NCBI GenBank assembly: GCA_900104375.1
Contig: LT629302.1
Location: 1-64,000, forward strand
DNA from: Flavobacteriaceae bacterium MAR_2010_188
Lineage (GTDB): Bacteria; Bacteroidota; Bacteroidia; Flavobacteriales; Flavobacteriaceae
Direction: 5' to 3'
Length of the DNA stretch: 64,000 bases
Position numbers and translations under genes: made by a program. The notes beneath the pieces are model-generated. The model searched no databases. It was not told the origin of the DNA and saw only the letters and a program-made list of their open reading frames with translations. Position 1 is the stretch's first letter; every line of letters begins with the position of its first letter. This document shows positions 26,685 to 35,700 of the stretch, in pieces.

Positions 26685-26700
26685 ATTGAAAACTTTTGAA

Positions 26701-28731
26701 TTATTTATTATCACGATATTTTTCGAACCAAGCCAGAACACTTGCTATTTTAGCGATAAGGTTACTAGGTCGATCTGCAATTCCGTGGCCTGAATTTGGA
26801 ATTCTTACCATGGCAGTTTCTACGCCTTCAAGTTTAAGAGCGGTATAAAATTGTTCTGATTCGGCAATCGGCGTGCGATAATCTTCTTCACCGGTCAATA
26901 ACATAGTTGGAGTCGTAACATTCGCAACATAAGAAAGAGGAGAACGTTTTAAATATGGCTCAGGGTCTTCCCAAGGTTTATTTGGAAACCAATATTTGCT
27001 GAAAAATCCTGGTCCATCGGCATAAAGCACAAAACTGTACCAGTTAATTACCGGTTTTGCAACGACCGCTGCTTTAAAACGTTCAGTGTGGCCGACAATC
27101 CAAGCCGTTAGGACACCGCCGCCACTACCACCGGTAACAAAGAGATTTTCAGAATCTACGTACCCTTTAGCCACAACCGCATCTACACCCGACATTAAAT
27201 CTTCGTAATCATGATTTGGATAATCATGGTGGATTAGGTTTCCAAATTCTTCACCGTATCCTGTACTTCCGCGAGGGTTACTGTAGAGAACAACATAACC
27301 AGAAGCCGCATAAAGTTGAATTTCGGCCGAAAACTCATTGCCATAACTGGCAAATGGTCCACCGTGGATTTCTAAGATAAAAGGATATTTTTTGCTCGGG
27401 TCAAAGTTTGGAGGGGTTACAATCCAGCCTTGAATTTCACGTTGGTCGTAAGAAGATTTCCAGCGGATTTCTTCAACTTTGCCGGTGTTTTTAAATGAAA
27501 ATAGGTCGTCATTTAAAAACGTTAGCCTTTTAGTTTTTCCGTTTTCGGAAACTCCTAAATCTGAAGGATGGTCTGGCCCGCCAAGCGTAAACGCCACCCT
27601 GCCGTTGTTGCTCACTGAATATTCTGCTGCATTGTATGGGCGCCCGAGCGAAAGTCCACCTAGGTTTTCAGCAATAACTTGGGTTTTTCCGCTTTCGTTT
27701 ATATATCCGATTTTGGTATCTCCATTATCGTCGTATTGATAATAAACCCCGTTGCCTTTTTCGTCCCAATTAATGTTGCTAATGTCCCGATCAAAATCTG
27801 CTGAAATCAATTTTGAATTTGTTCCATCAGTGTTCATTACATATAGGTCAGTTATTTGATAGCCTTGTAACCTATCGTCAAAACCTAAATACGCAATCTT
27901 TTTCCCGTCAGGCGATAGAGAAATCCCCCCATCAGGACCTTGTCTGTTAGTAATTGGTTTTATAACCTTAGAGTTAATGTCTATTTCATATACTTCAGAA
28001 TTCATGGGATCTAATTCTCCAGTTTCTTTAAGGTTAGCAGAAAAATATAGTTTTTTACCGTCTGCAGACCAAGTAGGAGAACCGTGATCATATTTAGAAT
28101 CGGTTAATTGTCTCGGGGAACCGCCATCAGTTGAAAGTATAAAGAGCTGGTCATGACCCGGTTTTAAATAACCTTGTCCATCACCGCGATAGTTCATTTG
28201 GTCTATAAAAATAGGAGGAGAGTTCCATTTGGCACCTTCTGGCTTTTTCGGCATTTTGACCAGCGATTCCTTGGTCTCTGGAACGAACATTGAAAAAGCA
28301 ATGTATTCGCCATTCTTGGACCACGCCACAGAGCCAGGGGAAATTGGAGTGTTCGTTAGGGGTACGATATCCTTGGTATCCATCCACATCATATAAAGCT
28401 TCATTTTATCGTCTTTCATATTAGACTTAAACAACAGCTTTTTGCCGTCCTTGGACCATTGCGGTGAGAAATCATTTTGATTTCCGGTGGTGAGCGGTCT
28501 ATTTCTGGACCCATCAAAATTTACGATCCAAAGGTTAGAAAGATTTTTATCGGTCATTACATCCTTAAAATTTCTGACGTAAACGATTTGATTGCCGTCC
28601 GGAGAAATCTGTGGACTCGAAACAAATTCAAAATTAAAAATGTCTAACAGTTCTAGGTTAGACTTTTGTTGCGCCCAAGAAACTTGGAGGGAAAGGAATA
28701 AAAACAAGAGCAATTTAAATGCTGACTTCAT
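26701..28731 (-). CDS. Secreted S9 family prolyl oligopeptidase-like peptidase
   Basis: 676 residues, signal peptide ending QVSWAQ. Residues about 30-400 carry WD40-like PD40 repeats (SPDGNQIVYVRN, SKDGKKLLFKSN, SADGKKLYFSAN and others) forming a propeller that gates the active site. The C-terminal alpha/beta hydrolase has the nucleophile in GGSGGG, Asp in GEEDYRTP and His in NSGHGIA, so the triad is complete. It resembles acylaminoacyl- or dipeptidyl-peptidases of the S9B/C groups. First gene of a trio with the D-aminoacylase-like and serine hydrolase genes (gaps of 16 and 6-8 bases). Confidence 0.93.
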   Translation of the reverse strand: MKSAFKLLLFLFLSLQVSWAQQKSNLELLDIFNFEFVSSPQISPDGNQIVYVRNFKDVMTDKNLSNLWIVNFDGSRNRPLTTGNQNDFSPQWSKDGKKLLFKSNMKDDKMKLYMMWMDTKDIVPLTNTPISPGSVAWSKNGEYIAFSMFVPETKESLVKMPKKPEGAKWNSPPIFIDQMNYRGDGQGYLKPGHDQLFILSTDGGSPRQLTDSKYDHGSPTWSADGKKLYFSANLKETGELDPMNSEVYEIDINSKVIKPITNRQGPDGGISLSPDGKKIAYLGFDDRLQGYQITDLYVMNTDGTNSKLISADFDRDISNINWDEKGNGVYYQYDDNGDTKIGYINESGKTQVIAENLGGLSLGRPYNAAEYSVSNNGRVAFTLGGPDHPSDLGVSENGKTKRLTFLNDDLFSFKNTGKVEEIRWKSSYDQREIQGWIVTPPNFDPSKKYPFILEIHGGPFASYGNEFSAEIQLYAASGYVVLYSNPRGSTGYGEEFGNLIHHDYPNHDYEDLMSGVDAVVAKGYVDSENLFVTGGSGGGVLTAWIVGHTERFKAAVVAKPVINWYSFVLYADGPGFFSKYWFPNKPWEDPEPYLKRSPLSYVANVTTPTMLLTGEEDYRTPIAESEQFYTALKLEGVETAMVRIPNSGHGIADRPSNLIAKIASVLAWFEKYRDNK

Positions 28732-28763
28732 ATTGGGTTATTTAGTTGATTGTGATTAAAGTT

Positions 28764-28790
28764 CTTCAATTTCCGTATTGAAATTTGAAG
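28764..28790. repeat. Inverted repeat between DUF6090-Sus and S9 peptidase genes
   Basis: CTTCAATTTC and GAAATTTGAAG pair with one bulged base around a six-base loop. It lies in the 129-base spacer at the end of the signalling array, so it may act as a weak terminator, but no T run follows on the minus strand. Confidence 0.35.
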
Positions 28791-28860
28791 TCATAATTTA
28801 TGAAAATAAAATAGATTTTTATCAAGGACAATTGAAGACATGATTCTATAACATGGGAGT

Positions 28861-29946
28861 TTACTTTTCTTCTACCTTCTCAAATTTATAGGTATTATCC
28901 GTTAAGTTTAAAGTGATATGATAGTTTCCTTCCTCTCTAATAATTATATCCGCGCCATCATTTAAGGTTTGACCGCTTAAATTTTCCCCTAATCCAAAAT
29001 TTGCACCCCAATTTTGCGCCCAACTATCATGGCACCGAAACTTAACCATACCTTGCTTAAGAAATAAGTCTATTTCCCAAATACTTTTTTCATCATCTAC
29101 CTCCTTCATGGGTATCGAACGTCCTCCAACATCATCAAAGCCATCCAGCGAAGTTCCTATAATACCCACATTCTGATAAATAACCTTAACATCGGGATAT
29201 TCATTTTTGATGTTCTCAACAATAGACCTAGCGTCAAGTAAAATATTGGACATCTTTAGATTTTGGGAAACCATTTTTATCCTGTTAGTTTTTAGAATGG
29301 ATGTCAATGCGTTTTGAGTTAATAAATGATCCAACTTCAGAAGGTCTTCATTACTATACCACAGAGAGTCAGATAAATCATACCCACTCGGCATTTTTTC
29401 GATGTCAATCTTGGGATATGGAATATTATTTTTTATCAAGAAATCCGATAGGATGGAATTGTCAATATTAAATCCATAAAAGTCCTTGTTAGAAAAACTG
29501 CTGTGGTACCGAATGATCCGTCTGACCAATTCTATCTGGTCAACATTATCCTCCTGAACTGTTAATCTGCCTGTGTAAAATGAAATTTCAGAATTCTCCT
29601 TATTAAGGTTAGAGCTGGCCAAAAAGAATAATGCATAAGGCTTAAATTTATTCGGGATTGAATCTGGTCTGTATAATAAATTATCAACCTGCTCTACACC
29701 TCCCCTTAAATAGCGTTGATAAGCTTCTATGTTTCCTATATCCACGATCAAACTGTTATAGATACGCTCCATATTGTTGCGGAATTGTATATTTTGCTTC
29801 CGGTTTTCGTTCCAGTTTTGCAATTGTAGGGCCATAAAAATACCGATCATAATGAGTATGATCTCACCGACCGCATATTTTAAGTAGCGAGCTGTTTTAT
29901 CTTCGAAGATTAGTTTTCGTCTGATTTTTTTAAAGAAAGCTAGCAC
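28861..29946 (-). CDS. DUF6090 membrane protein fused to a SusE/SusF-like domain
   Basis: 361 residues. The N-terminus is the DUF6090 hallmark: basic amphipathic helix (MLAFFKKIRRKL), then YLKYAVGEIILIMIGIFMAL as a single transmembrane helix (about 22-40) ending in QLQNWNENRK. A helical extracytoplasmic region follows. From about residue 288 the sequence matches SusE/SusF outer-membrane starch-binding repeats: WEIDLFLKQGMVKFRCHDSW, NWGANFG and the closing GNYHITLNLTDNTYKF. That domain usually binds glycans or starch. Last gene of the second cyclase module, four bases after a shorter DUF6090 paralogue. Function unknown. Confidence 0.8.
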   Translation of the reverse strand: MLAFFKKIRRKLIFEDKTARYLKYAVGEIILIMIGIFMALQLQNWNENRKQNIQFRNNMERIYNSLIVDIGNIEAYQRYLRGGVEQVDNLLYRPDSIPNKFKPYALFFLASSNLNKENSEISFYTGRLTVQEDNVDQIELVRRIIRYHSSFSNKDFYGFNIDNSILSDFLIKNNIPYPKIDIEKMPSGYDLSDSLWYSNEDLLKLDHLLTQNALTSILKTNRIKMVSQNLKMSNILLDARSIVENIKNEYPDVKVIYQNVGIIGTSLDGFDDVGGRSIPMKEVDDEKSIWEIDLFLKQGMVKFRCHDSWAQNWGANFGLGENLSGQTLNDGADIIIREEGNYHITLNLTDNTYKFEKVEEK

Positions 29947-29950
29947 TTTT

Positions 29951-30673
29951 TCAATTTTTTAGTGGTTCCGTAAATTTAATTACCTTATTTATCGCCTGAT
30001 CGAGCTGATTAATTTCTGGTCCTAGTAAGATGCCTTCGATGTAAGACCGACGATTTTTAATGATGAATTCAAATTGAAGGCCCTGTAAAAGATCTTGGTT
30101 AAATCTCGGGTCATTAAAGTTGAAATCGAAATCGTAAAATTTCGAAAAATAGGCTTCGTATGGACCCATCTGATTATCTTTACTATATTTTTCGTCTTCA
30201 GCATAGTCATTGACCAAATCTCCCCATGATACCAGGATATCCCTTAAACTGTCATTTTTTATTAGGTTGAAGGAAGAGGTGTTCAGTAATGAATTTATTG
30301 ACCCTTGGGCTGGATTAAACGTCCAGCTAGAAAAGGTTTTTTGTAGGTGAGAGCTCAAAGAATCCAAATCCGAGTTTTCAAGTTTAATAGGAAAGAAAGC
30401 AATAATCTGATCTATATGATATAGATCGGCTCGGTGATGGTATAACACAGAATCAAATTGAACCCGATTTTCCTTAAATTCAACATTAATTGCTTTTAAA
30501 AATTCTGTTTCCTTTAAATCGTTATTCCTTTGTTCTTTCCAGTTGTTAAGTTGTAAGGCTAGCAAAATCCCGATCACGACAAGTAAAACCTCTCCTACGG
30601 CATATTTTATATATCTTAAGGTTTTGTTGTTATCCATTAAATGTCTTCGGGTTCTACGGAAAAAGGAGAGCAT
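29951..30673 (-). CDS. DUF6090 single-pass membrane protein
   Basis: 240 residues. MLSFFRRTRRHL, then the transmembrane helix GEVLLVVIGILLALQLNNW (about 27-45), and an extracytoplasmic helical domain of about 190 residues rich in Asp/Asn. The first 50 residues align with the next gene, showing a tandem pair that differs in its C-terminus. DUF6090 proteins are widespread in Flavobacteriaceae and have no known role. It lies eight bases downstream of the GAF-cyclase gene, which suggests co-expression and possibly a membrane output of that module. Confidence 0.8.
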   Translation of the reverse strand: MLSFFRRTRRHLMDNNKTLRYIKYAVGEVLLVVIGILLALQLNNWKEQRNNDLKETEFLKAINVEFKENRVQFDSVLYHHRADLYHIDQIIAFFPIKLENSDLDSLSSHLQKTFSSWTFNPAQGSINSLLNTSSFNLIKNDSLRDILVSWGDLVNDYAEDEKYSKDNQMGPYEAYFSKFYDFDFNFNDPRFNQDLLQGLQFEFIIKNRRSYIEGILLGPEINQLDQAINKVIKFTEPLKN

Positions 30674-30681
30674 TTACATGA

Positions 30682-32376
30682 CTATTTAAAATCCATGGCG
30701 GCCACACCCTTCCAGTCGTCTTCAATTTCTTGGGTAATTAGATGGGCCGAGCGATTAAGGAATAATTTAGCTGCATTATCCAATGGATTTTTCTTTACTA
30801 TCTTTTGAAAAGTAACCGCAGCCATAGCAAACTCCTTATTAAAGTAAAGTTCCATGCCTTCTTCAAAAATCTTTAAGGTTGCCAATTTATGAGAACGTAA
30901 CTTTTCTTCGTCGCCATCTATACATTCATAAAGATCGATAGGTTTAACTTTACCTTGGACAACAACCGGACCGAGATATCGGTAATTAAATTCATGTTTA
31001 TCTACTAAGTTTTCCATACATAGGTCGGTGAATAGAATATTGCTGCCGTAATATTTTGAGAGACCTTCAATTCTGGCAGCTGTATTTACAGTATCCGAGA
31101 TAATGGCGGCATCCATCCGTTCTACATCACCGGTGATGCCCATAATTAATTTGCCACTTTGCATCCCAATACCAATTTTTACGGGCTTACGGTTTTCTAG
31201 ATCCCTTTCGATATTATAAACTGAGAGTTCTTCGTGCATTTCTAAGGAGGCCCGTAATGCATCTTGCGAACCATTAGGAAAGATTGCCATAAAGCCATCA
31301 CCTAAATATTGCATGATGAAGCCTTCATTTTTACGAATAATCGGGCCCATCTTTTTATTGAAAGCATTGATGAAATAGAAATTTTCGGTAGGCGCCATAT
31401 TTTCAGAAAGGGTTGTAAATCCCCTGATGTCGACGAACATAACCGTGACTTCTCTTTCAACTAGATCGCCTAGGGCGACTTCCGTTAGCTTATCTTTACC
31501 CAGAGACTTTATAAATTCGTGTGGTACAAACTTTTGGCTAGCTTTATGGATCTTCATAATCGCCTGCTCCCTTTCCCTAGATTCTTTTAAACCCTTTTGG
31601 TAGAGTTGTGCGCTCTCTATCGCTCCGGCAGATTGCAGGGCAATAGTAGTAAGAAGTTTGAGCTCTGCGGCGGTAAAGTCCTTATCATTCTCGTTGCCCA
31701 AAACGATAAGGCCCAAGGTTCTATGCTTCACCTTTAAAGGCGCATACATAACCGCCTTTAAGTGATTTAGTGCCGAATTTTTTTGAATAGCCCCACTTGG
31801 GATGATAAGCGAGGTTCCTTTTTGGATTAGGTCCTTTAAAATCGGATTTTGATTGGTGATGTTTTTATCTGGATTAGGGTTGTGGCCAATCCTTGCTACC
31901 TGCTCTACAAGACCCGTTTCTTCATTCAAAATAAAAACACTGCCGTGGGTAATATCTATGATGCGTTTAGCTTCATTTAAAGCAGTGACCGCAATAGAAC
32001 TCCCGTCAATTTTTTCTGAAATCATTTCGCTGAGGTTATAGATCATATTTATTTCTCTATATAATCCTAAAACCTCAGAGCCGATTCGTTTTTTATCCAG
32101 TTCTTTAGAGACGAGCATCGAAATAATTTCGCTAATGGTTTTTATTGATTGGTCCGAACCATAGATTTTACCATAAATAAAATTGTTGATTTCTAAGTCG
32201 TAAGTAATGGGCAAGTTAATATTCCCATAAATCGGTTCTTCATCGATATTGGAAATGCCGACTTCACAGCCCAATTTTTTAGATAGCTCATCGACCAGTT
32301 TTCTAACCTTGGCAGAGCTGCTTAAAAAGGTTTTTAGGATTTTGGTTAATATGTTAGCATCGTTGCTAGGATCCAT
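30682..32376 (-). CDS. GAF domain-class III nucleotidyl cyclase with atypical base-selecting residues
   Basis: 564 residues, soluble. An N-terminal alpha/beta region (1-100) is followed by a GAF domain (about 115-260) and a coiled linker. The class III cyclase domain (about 305-480) has both metal aspartates (Asp316 in FVDIRGFT, Asp360 in YLGDGF) and transition-state Asn431 and Arg435 (DTVNTAAR). The C-terminal 70 residues form a TPR-like tail. The adenine-specifying Lys is Gln356 and the second specificity residue (Asp or Thr in adenylate cyclases) is Ala424. It should be catalytically competent, but its base preference is uncertain. Two bases after a receiver gene, upstream of two DUF6090 genes. 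Confidence 0.92.
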   Translation of the reverse strand: MDPSNDANILTKILKTFLSSSAKVRKLVDELSKKLGCEVGISNIDEEPIYGNINLPITYDLEINNFIYGKIYGSDQSIKTISEIISMLVSKELDKKRIGSEVLGLYREINMIYNLSEMISEKIDGSSIAVTALNEAKRIIDITHGSVFILNEETGLVEQVARIGHNPNPDKNITNQNPILKDLIQKGTSLIIPSGAIQKNSALNHLKAVMYAPLKVKHRTLGLIVLGNENDKDFTAAELKLLTTIALQSAGAIESAQLYQKGLKESREREQAIMKIHKASQKFVPHEFIKSLGKDKLTEVALGDLVEREVTVMFVDIRGFTTLSENMAPTENFYFINAFNKKMGPIIRKNEGFIMQYLGDGFMAIFPNGSQDALRASLEMHEELSVYNIERDLENRKPVKIGIGMQSGKLIMGITGDVERMDAAIISDTVNTAARIEGLSKYYGSNILFTDLCMENLVDKHEFNYRYLGPVVVQGKVKPIDLYECIDGDEEKLRSHKLATLKIFEEGMELYFNKEFAMAAVTFQKIVKKNPLDNAAKLFLNRSAHLITQEIEDDWKGVAAMDFK

Positions 32377-32378
32377 GA

Positions 32379-32765
32379 CTAGCCTATTAAAATTTCGGTT
32401 GCAATCTCTAGCATTTCATCTGGATCAAATGGTTTTGTCATATATCGATTTGCCCCCATATCGAGACCTTTCTGACGATCTACTTCTTGACCTTTTGCGG
32501 TTAATAATATGATGTAGACATTTTCTAAATGCAATTCCTTCTTTACTTTATAACATACTTCCATCCCGTTTAACTTGGGCATCATAACATCTAAGAACAC
32601 CAAATCTGGTTGCTCTTCAGTTATAATTTTTAGCGCCTGTTCGCCATTTTCGGCAAATAAGAGCTGTACGCCTTCATCTTCCAACTCTTCCAAGGTCTGT
32701 TCGATCAACATTCTTATGTGTGATTCATCATCTACGATGAGCAATTTTTTTTCCATTTTAATCAT
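32379..32765 (-). CDS. Single-domain response regulator
   Basis: 128-residue CheY-like receiver: acidic pair DD12-13, phosphoacceptor Asp59 in LVFLDVMMPKLNG, the conserved Thr in LLTAKGQ and Lys in YMTKPFD. It has no output domain. It sits between the hybrid propeller kinase (19-base gap) and the GAF-cyclase (2-base gap), the natural carrier of phosphate from kinase towards whatever regulates the cyclase. Confidence 0.93.
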   Translation of the reverse strand: MIKMEKKLLIVDDESHIRMLIEQTLEELEDEGVQLLFAENGEQALKIITEEQPDLVFLDVMMPKLNGMEVCYKVKKELHLENVYIILLTAKGQEVDRQKGLDMGANRYMTKPFDPDEMLEIATEILIG

Positions 32766-32784
32766 ATTTTAGTCAATGAACGGT

Positions 32785-35700
32785 TTATTGATAGATGAAA
32801 AACATGACGTTCTCCATGCCCTTTTGAAGTTTAAGATTTTTGATGAAGTCCGGGTCGCCATTATAGACAGAGTTCAGCATTATGATATCTGGTTGGGATT
32901 CCGTAGCCATTTCATAAACCTTTGAAGGTTCCGTCTCTAATACTTTATAACCCCTGGCGGAGAGGACGTCGGATAATGATTTCACAGCTGAAGAATCTGA
33001 GTCTACGACCAACACCTTTTTATTGGATACGCCTTGCTCCAACAGCACGTCTACTTCATGGAAGAGCTGCTCCGTATTTATTGGTTTGGTCAAATATCTA
33101 TCTACCCCGATACGCATTCCACGTTCTATATCTTGAACGATAGACAGAATAATTATTGGGATATCCATGGTGGTTGGGTCGTTCTTAAGAACCGCTGCGA
33201 CGTCAAAGCCATTTATCTCTGGCATCATAACATCCAAGATGATAAGGTCTGGCTTAGAATGTCTTACCATATCTAAAGCGGCTTTTCCGTTGGCCGCCTC
33301 CTTAATGTTATATCCGGCATCACCTAATTCTTGCCGTAGTAGCGAACGGATTGGCGTATCATCATCCACCACCAAAATGGTAGGTTTCTTATTCGATGCG
33401 GCATTTTCTGAGCTATGTTTTATTTGTTTTTTTAAGCTTTTTAATATTCTGTCCAAGTGTATTGGCTGTTGTTCGGTGCCTTCTTTTAAAGATGGGATAG
33501 AAAAGAAGAAGGTGCTGCCAACCCCTGGTTCGCTGGTCATCCAAATGATGCCGCCGTGATGCTCTATAATTTCTCTGCAAATAGGAAGCCCTAGACCAGT
33601 TCCTTTAGGTTTATCGGTTAAGGTATCGCCCGCCTGCCTAAATTTCTCGAAGACCTTACTTTTGTCATTTTCTGAAATACCAATACCAGTATCCTGGATT
33701 TCGACAATTATCTGGCCATTCTCCTTATAAGCTTCAACACGGATCTTGCCTTTATCGGTGAATTTTATAGCGTTGGAAAGTAGATTTATCACAACTTGTA
33801 TCAATTTATCTTCATCGGCATGAACCGGAGGTAAATCTGAAGATATCTTTTTCTCCAATTTCAGATTTTTTGCGTCGATTAAGGATTGCGTACTAGAAAT
33901 AGCTCTATTGATTGCATCTTGAAGAAATATGGGGCGTTTGTTCCATTCCATTTTACCGGATTCAATTTTGGCAAGATCTAGAACATCGTTGATCAAGGTA
34001 GTAAGCCGTTCTCCCTCTGAAACCACAACGTTGAGGTTTTCGCTAACCTGTTTCATGGTTCGTTTCATCTTTTGATCTTCGACTTGCACCGCCGGGAAGA
34101 TTTTCTCTTCCAACCGTTTTCTGATAATCTTAGCAAAACCTAGAACAGAGGTCAAGGGAGTCCTAAGCTCATGGCTTACGGTAGACAAAAATGCGCTTTT
34201 TGCTTCATTGGCATCTTCCGCTCTGGCTTTTGCAACTTTCGCTTCTTCGAACAGCTCGGCATTATGTATAGCAACCCCAACATTGGTTGCAATGGTGCCC
34301 AAAAGGCGTTTGTCTTCTTCAGTAAACCTGCTTTCTTGCTGGGTACTTTGCACGCTCAGGACGCCGATAACCTCTCCCTCGGATTTAATAGGCACACCTA
34401 GATATGAAATGGCTCCCTTCCCCACATTCTTTATTCCCATTTTATCATATTCCGAAGCAATATCCTTATCACGGTTAATGAGTAAGGGCTCTCCTGTCCT
34501 TATTATTTTTGAAGTAAGACCTTCCCCATAATTCATTGGCTGCATGGAATCCCCATCTTGATATGGAAAATTTATGATGTTGGTGTCGTGGTCCAATATT
34601 GCGAGGTAAGTTATATCGCTATGGAACAATCGTTTCATTTCATCTCCTACCAATTTAATGAGTTCGTTAGGTTCCAGTTTTTCTGTGAGCGCATTGCTTA
34701 CGTGGTTGATCGTGGCGAGCTCTTCTAATCTTTTCTGGACTTCTTGTGTTCGTGCTTCTACATTTTCTTCGAGTTCTTTTTGCCTTGCCCTCAGTAGTTT
34801 GGTACGCCTTCTAACGATCGCAAAAACCAACGCTAAAAAACCAATTGCATATAATACATAAGCCAACCAAGTGCGATACCATGGGGTTGAGATATTAAAA
34901 GAAACCGCTGTTTCTGGAGTTATGTTTCCAAATAGGTTTTTTGCCTTTGCTTTAAAAGTATATGATCCTGATGGCAAATTGATATATTCTCTGCTGGTCT
35001 GTTTATTCCACTCTGACCAGTTTTTATCTAAACCTTCCAAATATGTAGAATATTCGATATTTTTCTGTCCTTTATACAACGGAGCAGCATACGAAAAAAC
35101 GATGGTGTTTCTTTTAAAATCCAAATTAAAATCTTGGGGCACTCTTCCTGAACCGCCATAAAGCAAGGAATCTCCAGCAATTCTAATACCTCTTATTTGA
35201 GTATTAAAATCGGTAAGAGGTGGTTTGTCTAGATTTCCTTGATATCGAACCACTCCATCCGATCCAGATAACCATACCGTCTGTAAGCCGTCCGCAGTTG
35301 AAGGTTCTGTATAGACATTAAAGAGTGCACGGTTACGTAGCTCCTTAAAAGTTTCAGTATTAAATTGGTAACTACTATCTCCTGATTTTTCAACAATTAC
35401 CAGTCCAGTGCCATAATTGGCCCAAAGCCTACCTTTATCATCCAAACGGCTTCTTATCCCTAAATTAGATTTTGGGTCAATAAGATCATTAAAAGGAAAT
35501 GTATGTTCTATAATCTTACCACTATCCTCATCTAGGAGGTAGGTTTTTCCGGTTATGTCAGAGAACAGAATCTGCCCGAAGAATTTATTAATACCAATAT
35601 ATTCATGTGGAAGGCCATCCTCTTCGGTGAATTTGCGGAGGTCAGAATTCTGCAAATCCATTCTAGAGCCTTCCAACTTGGGCTTCATAATAATTACTTC

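Noticed and set aside
26685-26741. Longer N-terminus for the D-aminoacylase-like protein
   Set aside because: It would overlap the S9 peptidase coding end and bury the lipoprotein signal.
30682-32376. Inactive cyclase pseudoenzyme
   Set aside because: Both metal aspartates and the Asn/Arg transition-state residues are present; only base-selecting residues differ.
32760-32800. Frameshift splitting one gene into the hybrid kinase and the next receiver
   Set aside because: The downstream receiver is complete with its own N-terminal strand and start codon, so it is not the missing end of the truncated receiver.
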